DNA from: Diabrotica undecimpunctata
Lineage: Eukaryota > Arthropoda > Insecta > Coleoptera > Chrysomelidae
Direction of reading: 5' to 3'
NCBI RefSeq assembly: GCF_040954645.1
Contig: NC_092803.1
Span: 121,973,961 to 122,037,960 of the forward strand
DNA length: 64,000 nt
This document shows, one piece after another, positions 51,436-61,085 of this stretch. The notes beneath the pieces were generated by a model that saw nothing but the letters and a program-made list of their open reading frames with translations, was not told the origin of the DNA and made no database searches. The stretch's first letter is position 1. Each line of letters opens with the position of its first letter. A program made the position numbers and the translations under genes.

Positions 51436-52330
51436 TACAATCCAAAACGGCCAATCACTTCAAAATCTTTATCTTGCTATCGCCAGTTTTTCTATGGGAT
51501 CAGGGACAAATATACTTTCTGTGCTTCATTTATACAGATACATAAAAAAAGTCAGTTAGAAAAACTGAGAACTGCGATTGTTACAAAGATTGTTATCCAG
51601 AAATGTGCATTACCCAATGTTGAACTATATTACTGTGTTCTCGGGAACTTCTTGTAATTTTGTAATGTATGACAACATTAGAAATCCAAACACAGCAACA
51701 TGCACCCAGCAACCAAAATGGTATGGAATTTCATCAAATGGAACTTCTCACATAGCATGGTTAGAAAAGTGACAGAAATAATAAATGAATTCAAAAATTA
51801 ATCAGACAAATTAATCCAAAACTACAAAATAGCTACCAAGATTTCTACTAAAATTTAGGGACCAAGTAATATTAAATTGCATGAGAATAACGTTTCTTAA
51901 AGCAATATATGGAAATTAATATAAAATTAAATATATTATTAAATTTATTATCTTTATAAATTCAAATTATTTTATAATGAATATAAAGTAGTGTAAACCA
52001 TATTTTTTAATAACTTCTAAACCACCACTAATAACCTTTTATAGTTTATGGGTATATTTAAGAAAACGGACACTTCTTCAAAACAGATTTAGATATCTGA
52101 TAACTAAAAAAGTGTTATTCGAAAAGCATTCGACAACTCCCCAAATAATTTCTTTCTTGCTGCTAATTTTATAGCCTATCTTGAAAACTAAATTGGCAGC
52201 AATAATCCTTTAGAAAAGACTTTGGAGATTACGATTAAGATAAAACTGCTACTTTCAGACATGCATTCTATATATCATATGATAACTGATAGGTCATTTA
52301 AAGGAAGACGTTCCCGTAAACTAAAAAACT
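51436..52330. other. No gene seen
   Basis: Only short AT-rich frames (for example 51578-51772) without known motifs. Confidence 0.45.
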
Positions 52331-52336
52331 AAAAGC

Positions 52337-53250
52337 GCAATCTAAAATTCATGCTCTCCAGTATCAAAATCACTTACTTAGTGATCAGCAAGAAATAGCT
52401 GAAATGCTAGCAACTAATTTCACAAAAAATGTTCATCCTAAAAAAAACACAATCACAACACTACATAAATGGAAGTACTACGATAATAATAACAATAATC
52501 CTGATATTGATTCTCTAAACCACTCCCTTTTAATACGAAAACTTACATACACACTTTATTCATTTAAAACCACATCTCGTTTGTATTTCGTTTGTATGTC
52601 ACATTGCACTTTAGAGAAAATATAAGAAATATATAATATGATTTCTTGTTGTAAAAAAACACAAATTTGTTGAAGTTATTTATATTTGTATTTGAAAGCG
52701 GTTTCCGATGTGAAAATTAAAACGTCAATAAACTTATAGTAACCTTTAATTGTGGCTTATTCCCAATAAAATAGTATCTTTTATAATATTAGTTGACAGT
52801 CTGGAAAATTTACAAATATTTGGCGAGAGACAGATATCCTCTCAATTAAAAAACAGGTCAAAGGTCAAACGGATCCAAATTCCTACCTATCTCAGACCTA
52901 TCTCACTAACCTGTATTATGTGCAGACTTCTGGAAAAAATCAACAAAAAGCTCGTGTGGTTTCTAGAAAAACGGAATTATTGACAAAGCACAATCAGAAT
53001 TTAGACAACAACGTTGCTCCCTAGACAACCTGATATGTCCTCAAATTATAACTCCGAACATATAACATTAAACGAACTATGTTATGTTACGTTGAAAATC
53101 CAACAAATTAATTATTTGTCTGGATTTTAAAGAAGAGTTGTCAGTATATTAGTGCGTTCCTAAAATGCCTTTATACTCCACGGAAATTAGCAAAATTTAA
53201 ACGTCTTCAGGACATCTCGATAGCCAGGTATTTGACGAGTTTTTTCTATT
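52337..53250 (+). pseudogene. LINE reverse transcriptase relic (Jockey/I-like)
   Basis: First readable is QYQNHLLSDQQEIAEMLATN then FTKNVHPKKN (pre-RT linker). After a gap come YLRPISLTCIMCRLLEKINK and KLVWFLEKRN (52880-52980), the fingers block found intact as SYRPISLTCCTCKLLEKILN in the LINE at 55193-60740. Then an SEFRQQRCSLDNLI-like stretch in another frame follows. No catalytic block is readable. Confidence 0.75.
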
Positions 53251-53579
53251 GTTCTGAAATATTTTCATGTGATGTTAATTCAATTTACTATTTTTACTGA
53301 GAATAAGCTACACTTTTACTTTAAAATGTAAATTAAGAAAAAAAGAAAGGTATTCTGGGATAAATAAAAGTAAATAAAGATTTTTTAAAAAACTAATTAA
53401 ACTAATTAAAAAGACTAATTAAAAAAGTAGTTAGTCCGATTTTAAAAATAAAGGCTTAAAGTTTTATGTTTTATTATAGAATACAAAATCACTTAGAATA
53501 TAATAAAAAATTTGATTATATTGAATAAATTTTTTGGAAAAATATATTTTTTTTCGTTTGAACAAACTTACAAAAAAAT

Positions 53580-53665
53580 ATTAAACTGGACAGCGCAAGG
53601 AAGACGAAAGAAGGCAGACCGACATTAAATTGGAGAGAAGGAGTCGACAAACCGCTATTTCGTGA
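53580..53665 (+). mobile_element. LINE C-terminal scrap
   Basis: KTKEGRPTLNWREGVDKPL resembles the GRPxxxWxxGV C-terminal motif of RTE-like elements. Fewer than 30 codons. Confidence 0.45.
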
Positions 53666-53819
53666 CGCTACCCGTGACGAGTTGGCTCCGTGGCACTAGC
53701 TCTGTGACGCTCGCCTCAGTCTTTTACTATAGAGAAAAAGTAACACAACGCCAGTATAGAAGCTTTGATTCAAACAGAAATATCGCATATTTTTAAAAAT
53801 TAAAATTGAAATATCGCTA

Positions 53820-55039
53820 AGTAGTCCAGTCGTCATAGATTTGGCCTCTAAAAACGTGATGAAGCTTAATTTTGCTGAGAATATTAATTTTGGCACCCCA
53901 AAAAAGATACAAAAAAGTTTGTGACTCCTACCCCCGGGCTTCCGCCTAAAACCTCTTGAAGCGGCCGGCGGTTTTGAATATCACTACGCACACGAAATCA
54001 ATTTTTTAAATAAATTGTGTATCAACTCGACGGTGAAAATTCGATATCTTTTGATCAGAGTGTCCTATCGACAAAAATCAAAATGCATTTTACAGGTAAA
54101 GAATGCTTATTGCTTAAAAAAATGTTACCGGTAATACGGTCAGTTTTTATAAAGCTGTTAACTAAATAAACGTTGAGCAACTTTTGCAATTTTTGCAATT
54201 GTTAGAGCCTACTCTTCATAACCTATAACATGAAATTTATATTTTAAGTTTTGGCAACAAATATAAGGCATTTGAGCTATGCCTAAAAATGTTGAATTGA
54301 CACTTTCATATTACAAACAGTTCATCTTATGGGAAATGCTTTCACAGGCATTGGATGATATTTGTAGCTGAGGTTGTGTAGTTTCGAAAACCCTACTTGA
54401 GCCATCGAAAAGAAGCAGTTTCAAATGTAGCAGATCGTTTGTAATGTGAAAATTTAAATTCAGTGTTCAAATGCCTCAAATCAAAAGATTTGTTGCCAAA
54501 ACTCAAAATCGAAATTTTATACTATTGCTTTTGAATATTAAGCTCTAGCAATAAAAATTCCATAGTGACCGGTCAATGGAAGTGATATATTATATTGATA
54601 TTATGAGAATCGTCAAAAATTGCAAAAACCGCGCAACGTTTATTTATTTAACAGCTTTATAGAAACTTACTTCATTTACGGCAAAATTGAAAAATTGTAC
54701 ACGAAAGCTGCACTCTTTAAAACGCAGTTTTATTTTTGATAATAGGACACTCTGATCAAAAGATATCGAATGTTTACCTTCGATTTGATGCAAATTTTAT
54801 TTAAAAATTTATTTCGTAACCTACTAACCTACTAATCGCCGGTTGCTTTAAGCATTGTAGAATGGATCATTCTACAGGAAACGTACTAATAAACATTTTT
54901 GTTTATTTTGTTTATGTTGATTTCTTGTTGGAAACATTTTTTTATGTCAAACTTTTTTGCATCGTTTGAAGTCCCAAAATTGACATTCTCAGCAAAATTC
55001 AGCTTGTTCGTATGATTTTTTGTCTCTTGCGACTAGAGT
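53820..55039. mobile_element. Foldback (near-palindromic) element, copy 2, complete
   Basis: The ends TAGTCCAGTCGTC (left) and its inverted form near CGACTAGAGT (right) bound two arms of about 600 bases that are inverted copies. Examples: left 'aattttgctgagaat' against right 'attctcagcaaaatt'; left 'gatatcttttgatcagagtg' against right 'cactctgatcaaaagatatc'. The centre is near 54430. No coding sequence. Diverged from copy 1 (35376-36620) and from itself, so it is old. Confidence 0.85.
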
Positions 55040-55179
55040 AAAAAGTTGTGCAAGTAATTTACTCTTTGTATATTTGTGTCTATGTATATAAAGTCCTTCC
55101 TCTAGCAACACTATACAACACTTTTTGCATTACTATTTTCTAAACAAAGCAACTTAAACCATAGAGAACATCACTTTCA

Positions 55180-55192
55180 ATAATATGCGTTA
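55180..55192. repeat. Target-site duplication, left copy
   Basis: ATAATATGCGTTA, repeated exactly at 60741-60753 on the other side of the LINE. Confidence 0.95.
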
Positions 55193-55573
55193 AAAAACTG
55201 TCAAAGTGTTTAGACGCATTTCAAAGTTTCTCTTAAAAATTTAAATATTTAAACTATTATTTCTTTAGTTCTGAACGTGTAATTAGTGAATAATATTAAA
55301 ATCAAAATCCTGTTCAAAGTTAAATGTGACAGTGTACTGAAAATCGTAGAATTCTGTGAGTACAAAACTGCATTATTAATAACCTTAAAATCAGAAGTTT
55401 AAAAGGCAAAATATTTTATCGATTTCAATTCAACTTATCGATTATTGACAACAACTTTTTGCTGGTTCTTGCTACTAACAAGTAATTAGGCTAGGCTGCT
55501 GTTTAATTTTATTAAGTGGCCAAGTCCGGCTTTAGATCCTCTGTGCCAATGTACGTAAATTCTCAGCGGGAAG

Positions 55574-56907
55574 ATGGATGAACCGGAATCAGCTACTACC
55601 TCACGAAATATACCCACTACGTCACATATATCTTACTCCAATGCATTAAATAGTTTCAAATATCCTTCAAAAGACCAAGGTATTATACTTTCAACCATAC
55701 AAGGAATAAAAGTTTTCGAATATATAAAAGCTGTTGGATCAATAGTACAGCCCAAAAATGTTGTTTGGGCATCCAAAATATCAAACAACCGCATCTGCAT
55801 CTACCTCTCCTCTAAATATGTAGTTGATCAATTTCTTAGCTCCCACAAATATATAAATATTGATGGTAACCAGATTGAAGTAAGAAGACTTATAACCCCC
55901 GCCCAGAGACTCATCATATCTAATGTATGTCCTACTATACCTAATAGCTTAATTGAAGAGCACTTAAAAACTATGGGTATAAAATCCGCCTCCAACATGA
56001 CGTTTCTACGAGTAGGCATGCAAGACTCAGAATACAGCCACGTACTCAGCTTTAGGAGGCAAATGTTCATAAGTCCTTTAGAAAATGCATCAATTCCTGA
56101 CTCATTTCTAATCTCATTCGACAATACATCATATCGACTATACATTTCCATAGATGGTTTAAACTGCTCCAGATGCAAGATTGTCGGACATCAAGACTCT
56201 GACTGTCCTTCTTTATCATCATCAAGCAACTCAATTAATCAAATGGAAACTGACCACCACGTGAATATACATAACTCTACCAATGAAAAATATAATCAGC
56301 TACAAGATCAACCACGAAACCAATACCAAGAAGATACCGAAACATTAATGGAACCAGAACCCAATACCATACAAAATCACGCATCAGCTACAAAAGACCA
56401 AACCACTTCCTCACAAACAAACAATGAATTACAAATCTTGAATCAACCAAAAATATTCCAAGATAATTCCTTAGTAATTGAAAGCGATAGAAAAAGCACT
56501 AAAATTACTCCTGCAACTAAAAGACAAATATCCTCTCCTGAAATTCTTGAAAATGACCTACCTCCTCCCGATACTCAAAAACCTAAGAAAAAGCCTAAAA
56601 CCCAAGAAGATATATCAATTATTCTAAATAAAATTAAAGAAAAAATTGAAAATAGAAACCCTTCCTTTACACTTACTTTGAAATATGTGATTTTCTGGCA
56701 AATTCCCTTCACTCAAAACATCCTGAAGTCATTGTTAAAAATTATTCAAATGAAAGCCAAGAAATAAAAGAAATTTTAAACTTTATATATTCCCAAATAC
56801 AAAATAAAACTTTAAAAAACAATATCACCAGATTGAAGAAGAAACTGCTTTTCAACAGTCCTTCTTCCACTGACGAAACTGACCAAGAATCAAGTTCTCA
56901 ACAATAA
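55574..56907 (+). CDS. LINE ORF1 (gag-like RNA-binding protein), one frameshift
   Basis: Starts MDEPESATTSRNIPTTSHIS. The middle part has the fold typical of I/Jockey ORF1 proteins (VWASKISNNRICIYLSSKYV; PAQRLIISNVCPTIPNSLIE) and one CCHC zinc knuckle (CSRCKIVGHQDSDC, about residues 199-212). A low-complexity Gln/Asn/Thr-rich tail and a basic PKKKPKT patch follow. In the starting frame it stops at 56767. From about 56670 the next frame continues YFEICDFLANSLHSKHPEVI to a TAA at 56905-56907 just 22 bases before ORF2, so a single-base loss near 56670-56680 is likely. It would coat the element RNA. Confidence 0.88.
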
Positions 56908-56929
56908 ATAGTTAACACATAAAGAGTTA

Positions 56930-59900
56930 ATGGCCAGCACATTCATATTGCAGTGGAACCCCAACGGTTATTTTACACATATAGAATCCATTAAGCTTCT
57001 GATACACGAATATCTTCCTTTAGTCATATGCCTAGAAGAGACCCATTTCAAGCACCAAAGTGTGACATTAAAAAATTATGTTCCTTTTCTAAGAAACCGA
57101 GTTGCAGATCACTCAAGCGGCGGAACAGCAATTTTTGTAAGGGATGACATAGAGTCAACTGAAATACAACTACAAACAAATCTCGAAATAGTTGCAGTGT
57201 CAGTCACCCACAAAATGAAAATCAATATTTGCAATGTATACTTACCTCATCCTACTGATTTAGACATAACTGAACTAAGCAATGTTTTAAACCAAATTCC
57301 ACACCCAAAAATAATATTAGGCGATTTTAACTGTCACAACAGTACTTGGGGAAGTAACAAAACCGACAAATGTGGCAATCTCCTAAATAATCTCATTGAT
57401 AATTTAAATTTAGTCTTACTAAACACTGGCAAATCTACTAGGTTCAATTCATACAATGGTACATTTTCTGCCATAGATCTCTCTTTATGCAGTCCGTCGC
57501 TAGCTCCTTTATTATATTGGGACACATTGGGGTATTTATATGATAGTGATCACTTCCCTATCACGATAACCATAAACACTAATGATAAATCAACTTTTCC
57601 AATTCACCAGACATGGAAAATAAAGTCAGCTGACTGGAATTTATATCGAACACTGATAGAAGAACAAACAAACAAATATAATTTAACCAATAACGCAAAC
57701 CAAAACCTGGAAATATTTAATAACATTATTATTTCTGCAGCAACAATCGCAGTGGGAAAAACAAAATCGAGTCAAAGGCAGCCAGTTCCTTGGTGGAATA
57801 ACGAAATTGCACAAGCACTCACTTTGTCTAAACACGCTTTTAACGTTTACAAGAAACATAAAACTATCGAAAACCTTTTAAGGTTTAAAAATCTCAGAGC
57901 TCAAAGCAGACAATTAATCAAAAAAGCAAAACGAGAAAGTTGGAAAAAGTACGTTTCTTCAATAAATCCTTCCACTCCCTTAGGCAACATATGGAACAAA
58001 GTCCGTAGAATAAAAGGTACAAAATACTTTCGAGGTATAGATACTCTATCATATAATAACCAAATGCATTCAAACAAAGAAGATATTCCAGAAATACTAG
58101 CAGATATATACGAACGTAATTCTAGTGATTCTAATTACAGCCTATCCTTTCTAGAGCACAAAAAACTAACGGAGTCTTCAAATATACAAATCACAGAGAG
58201 TGGCAATCCAATAAACAAACCAGTAAGTCTTCAAGAATTAGAATTTTGTTTAAGTGCTAAAAATTCGAGTCCAGGACCTGATGATATCCACCCTCTTTTC
58301 TTGCGAAATCTTCCTCTGAATGCAAAGCTAATATTAGTTGATATTTTTAATAATATTTTTATTCATCATGACTTTCCTGATCTATGGTCGCAAGCAACTA
58401 TAATTCCAATCCTTAAATATAATAAACCAAAAGACGATCCAAATTCCTATCGTCCAATATCACTTACGTGTTGTACCTGCAAACTTTTAGAAAAAATCCT
58501 TAATTATCGTCTTAAATGGTACCTCGAAAACAATAACCTAATAAGTATCAGACAAAGTGGATTTCGTACGGGTAGATCCACAACAGACAATCTAATAACA
58601 CTTGAATCAAGTATACATGAATCCTTTTTGCACAACCAAAAACTTATTGCCGTGTTTTTTGACATAAGAAAAGCGTTTGACACAACATGGAGACATCTTA
58701 TACTAAAAACACTTCAAGAATGGGATGTTCAAGGTCACATGTTGTCCTTTATTAAGAATTTTCTAGAAACACGAACTTTTCGAGTCAGAACCAATGGATT
58801 TACATCCTCCAGACGAGTACTTCAAAACGGCACTCCACAAGGATCTACTCTAAGTCCTACTCTTTTTCTAGTTGCAATAAATAGTATTATACATCAAATA
58901 AAACTACCTGTATTTACTAGCATATATGCAGATGACTTAGTCATTTATCTAAGAACAAACAATGTAACTCTGGGAACACATATACTGCAAACTACCTTAC
59001 ACACAATTGAAAGCTGGTCGCAAAACACGGGTTTTATATTCTCTAGTGAAAAGACACGTTATTTAATTTTTAGCAAAAGAAAAAATTATCCTAATGTTCA
59101 ATTAACACTAAATAGAGTTGTTTTGAAACAAGCAGAAGAAATAAATTTCTTAGGACTTTCTTTTGAACGTAACTTAAACTGGGAAACCCACATCACCAAT
59201 CTGCAACGTTCTTGCCAATCCAGAATTAATCTACTAAAGATGCTGTCAAATACCTCTTGGGGGGCAGATACAACAACCTTACTTACTCTATATAGATCAC
59301 TAATACGAAGTAAACTAGACTACGGCTGTTTATGCTACGATACTGCTAACAAAACATCTTTAAAAAAACTTGACTACATTCAAAATATGTGCTTGAGATT
59401 AGTTTTAGGTGCCACAAGAACTAGTCCAGTAAGTAGCTTACAAGTTTTGGCTAATGAACTGTCCTTAAGCCAACGAAGGCAACTCCTATCACTAAATTAC
59501 GTTGCCAGAATTTCAGCAAACAACAGCAACGTAACCTACTCAACAATACTTTGCAGAACAAATATAACGTCCGATCTTTACAGAAACATTGCAATAAAAA
59601 AACTACCATTTCCCGAACGAATAAAACGTATTGGTCTTAATTTAGAACAGTTCAGTCTTACTATGCCTATTCATGTAAATGTTCCTCCTTGGATGATTAA
59701 ACATCCAAAAATAGACACGTCTTTAAAAGAACTCCCGAAACATTCCACACATCCTTTCCTTATACAGCAAGCTTATAAAAATGTAATATCCAAATACCCA
59801 ACAACCCATCAAATCTTCACTGATGCTTCCAAATGTCATGAAGGACATGCTGCAGCCTACATCTACGAAAACGTCAAGTCTACCATACGAATCCCAACAA

Positions 59901-60604
59901 ATTGTTGTATATATACCGGAGAACTTACGGCAATTCATCAGGCCGTGAAAAAATGTTGTTCTATCAATGAAAGCAAATTTGTTATCATCACCGATTCAAT
60001 GAGCGCATTACTTGGAATAAAACAGCTATATACAACTCACGCCATACTTCTCAAGATCAAAGAAGAGTTATCTTATCTACAGACTCAACAAAAAGATATT
60101 TCCTTTATCTGGGTACCTTCCCATATGGGAATAAGTGGTAATGAGGAAGTGGACTCTCTGGCAAGCAATGCAACCACCGACCAAAGTATTGCTATCATAA
60201 ATCAAATGCCTTGGACTGATCACAAAGTAAATATCAAAGCCCACGTATACAGAGCGTGGCAAACTACTTGGGATCACACTGCTAATAAACTCAAAGAATG
60301 TCTAAGTCAAGTAGGAACCAAACTCATCTTACCAAATAATAGAAAAGACCAAGTCATCATTAACCGACTCCGAATAGGACATACTTTCCTTACACACAAA
60401 CATATCTTCAACCAGGAGGCTGCTCCGTTGTGTACCAAGTGCAATACTCAGTTGTCAGTGAAACATATAATTGTTGAGTGTCCAGTGTACCAGAACGAAA
60501 GAATCGCGTGTGCCCTTAGTGATAATTTAAAAAGTATACTAACGTCAAATTTACAGTCTTTATTAAGTTATCTTAAAATGACTAAACTATATACCAGATT
60601 GTAA
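56930..60604 (+). CDS. LINE ORF2: endonuclease, reverse transcriptase, RNase H, 1224 aa, intact
   Basis: Domain order: AP-like endonuclease (GDFNCHNSTW with Asp131 and Asn133; SDHFP at 206-210), linker, reverse transcriptase (FFDIRKAFD with Asp578; YADD at 666-669), then ribonuclease H (Asp965 in FTDAS, Glu998 in TGELTA, Asp1022 in ITDSM, Asp1075 in EEVDSLA). It ends in a Cys-Cys-His-Cys knuckle (CTKC at 1168-1171, His1179, Cys1184). All catalytic residues expected are present and there is no stop in 1224 codons. The protein nicks the target, primes cDNA synthesis there and removes RNA. The frame starts 22 bases after the probable end of ORF1, so translation by reinitiation is possible. Confidence 0.96.
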   Translation: MASTFILQWNPNGYFTHIESIKLLIHEYLPLVICLEETHFKHQSVTLKNYVPFLRNRVADHSSGGTAIFVRDDIESTEIQLQTNLEIVAVSVTHKMKINICNVYLPHPTDLDITELSNVLNQIPHPKIILGDFNCHNSTWGSNKTDKCGNLLNNLIDNLNLVLLNTGKSTRFNSYNGTFSAIDLSLCSPSLAPLLYWDTLGYLYDSDHFPITITINTNDKSTFPIHQTWKIKSADWNLYRTLIEEQTNKYNLTNNANQNLEIFNNIIISAATIAVGKTKSSQRQPVPWWNNEIAQALTLSKHAFNVYKKHKTIENLLRFKNLRAQSRQLIKKAKRESWKKYVSSINPSTPLGNIWNKVRRIKGTKYFRGIDTLSYNNQMHSNKEDIPEILADIYERNSSDSNYSLSFLEHKKLTESSNIQITESGNPINKPVSLQELEFCLSAKNSSPGPDDIHPLFLRNLPLNAKLILVDIFNNIFIHHDFPDLWSQATIIPILKYNKPKDDPNSYRPISLTCCTCKLLEKILNYRLKWYLENNNLISIRQSGFRTGRSTTDNLITLESSIHESFLHNQKLIAVFFDIRKAFDTTWRHLILKTLQEWDVQGHMLSFIKNFLETRTFRVRTNGFTSSRRVLQNGTPQGSTLSPTLFLVAINSIIHQIKLPVFTSIYADDLVIYLRTNNVTLGTHILQTTLHTIESWSQNTGFIFSSEKTRYLIFSKRKNYPNVQLTLNRVVLKQAEEINFLGLSFERNLNWETHITNLQRSCQSRINLLKMLSNTSWGADTTTLLTLYRSLIRSKLDYGCLCYDTANKTSLKKLDYIQNMCLRLVLGATRTSPVSSLQVLANELSLSQRRQLLSLNYVARISANNSNVTYSTILCRTNITSDLYRNIAIKKLPFPERIKRIGLNLEQFSLTMPIHVNVPPWMIKHPKIDTSLKELPKHSTHPFLIQQAYKNVISKYPTTHQIFTDASKCHEGHAAAYIYENVKSTIRIPTNCCIYTGELTAIHQAVKKCCSINESKFVIITDSMSALLGIKQLYTTHAILLKIKEELSYLQTQQKDISFIWVPSHMGISGNEEVDSLASNATTDQSIAIINQMPWTDHKVNIKAHVYRAWQTTWDHTANKLKECLSQVGTKLILPNNRKDQVIINRLRIGHTFLTHKHIFNQEAAPLCTKCNTQLSVKHIIVECPVYQNERIACALSDNLKSILTSNLQSLLSYLKMTKLYTRL

Positions 60605-60700
60605 AAAATATTTTTTTTTATGCAACAATATGTATCTTACTGTTTGTGTATGTCCCCCCGCTAATAACCCTTAGTGGTTGATGCGGGTATATTTGTTTAA

Positions 60701-60702
<2 letters not shown>

Positions 60703-60740
<38 letters not shown>
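60703..60740 (+). other. Poly(A) tail of the LINE
   Basis: An uninterrupted run of about 38 A preceded by an AATAAA-like sequence. It directly adjoins the right target duplication (60741-60753). Confidence 0.95.
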
Positions 60741-60743
<3 letters not shown>

Positions 60744-60753
60744 ATATGCGTTA
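60741..60753. repeat. Target-site duplication, right copy
   Basis: ATAATATGCGTTA, identical to 55180-55192. Confidence 0.95.
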
Positions 60754-61085
60754 CATTTTTACTATGTAAAATTTAGTTTTAAAATTAAATAATACTGCTG
60801 ATACACCGGAAATGGATAGAATAAAAATGAACTTTAACCATGAATTATTCAGACCGGAAGAGGATGGGAGAACATACAACATGTTTAAAATAACAGCGTC
60901 ATTGTTTAAACAATGAAATGATACCAATTTTTGTAAATTTTTTTAAAAATAGCTAAAATTAGCTAATATTAAAGTTTGTATTTTCATTTTATTTGTTTTT
61001 TTTTTATTTTTTAGTTTTTACTTTTTTTCTACAAATTTTGGGCAGAACATCCTGCTGAGGTAAATTTTTTCATTTATTTATATCG
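60754..61085. other. Unassigned sequence
   Basis: This continues the DNA that lay right of the LINE target before insertion. A small exon-like block (61015-61066, TTTTTTAG before it and GAG|GTAAAT after it) was considered and not accepted as a gene. Confidence 0.4.

Larger units (their letters stand above)
55193..60740 (+). mobile_element. Near full-length I-group-like LINE, 5.5 kb, poly(A), 13-bp target duplication
   Basis: The element is bounded by the direct repeat ATAATATGCGTTA, with about 380 bases of 5' untranslated region, ORF1 (55574-56907, one frameshift), ORF2 (56930-60604, intact), a short 3' untranslated region and a poly(A) run ending at 60740. Having RNase H in ORF2 and poly(A) suggests an I-group clade (I, Outcast, LOA or relatives) rather than Jockey proper. 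The exact duplication and the intact ORF2 indicate a young insertion. Confidence 0.95.

Noticed and set aside
61015..61066. Possible 52-bp exon (acceptor TTTTTTAG, donor GAG|GTAAAT, reading FYKFWAEHPAE)
   Set aside because: Too short to assign, no partner exons found nearby, and splice-like sequences are common in such AT-rich DNA.
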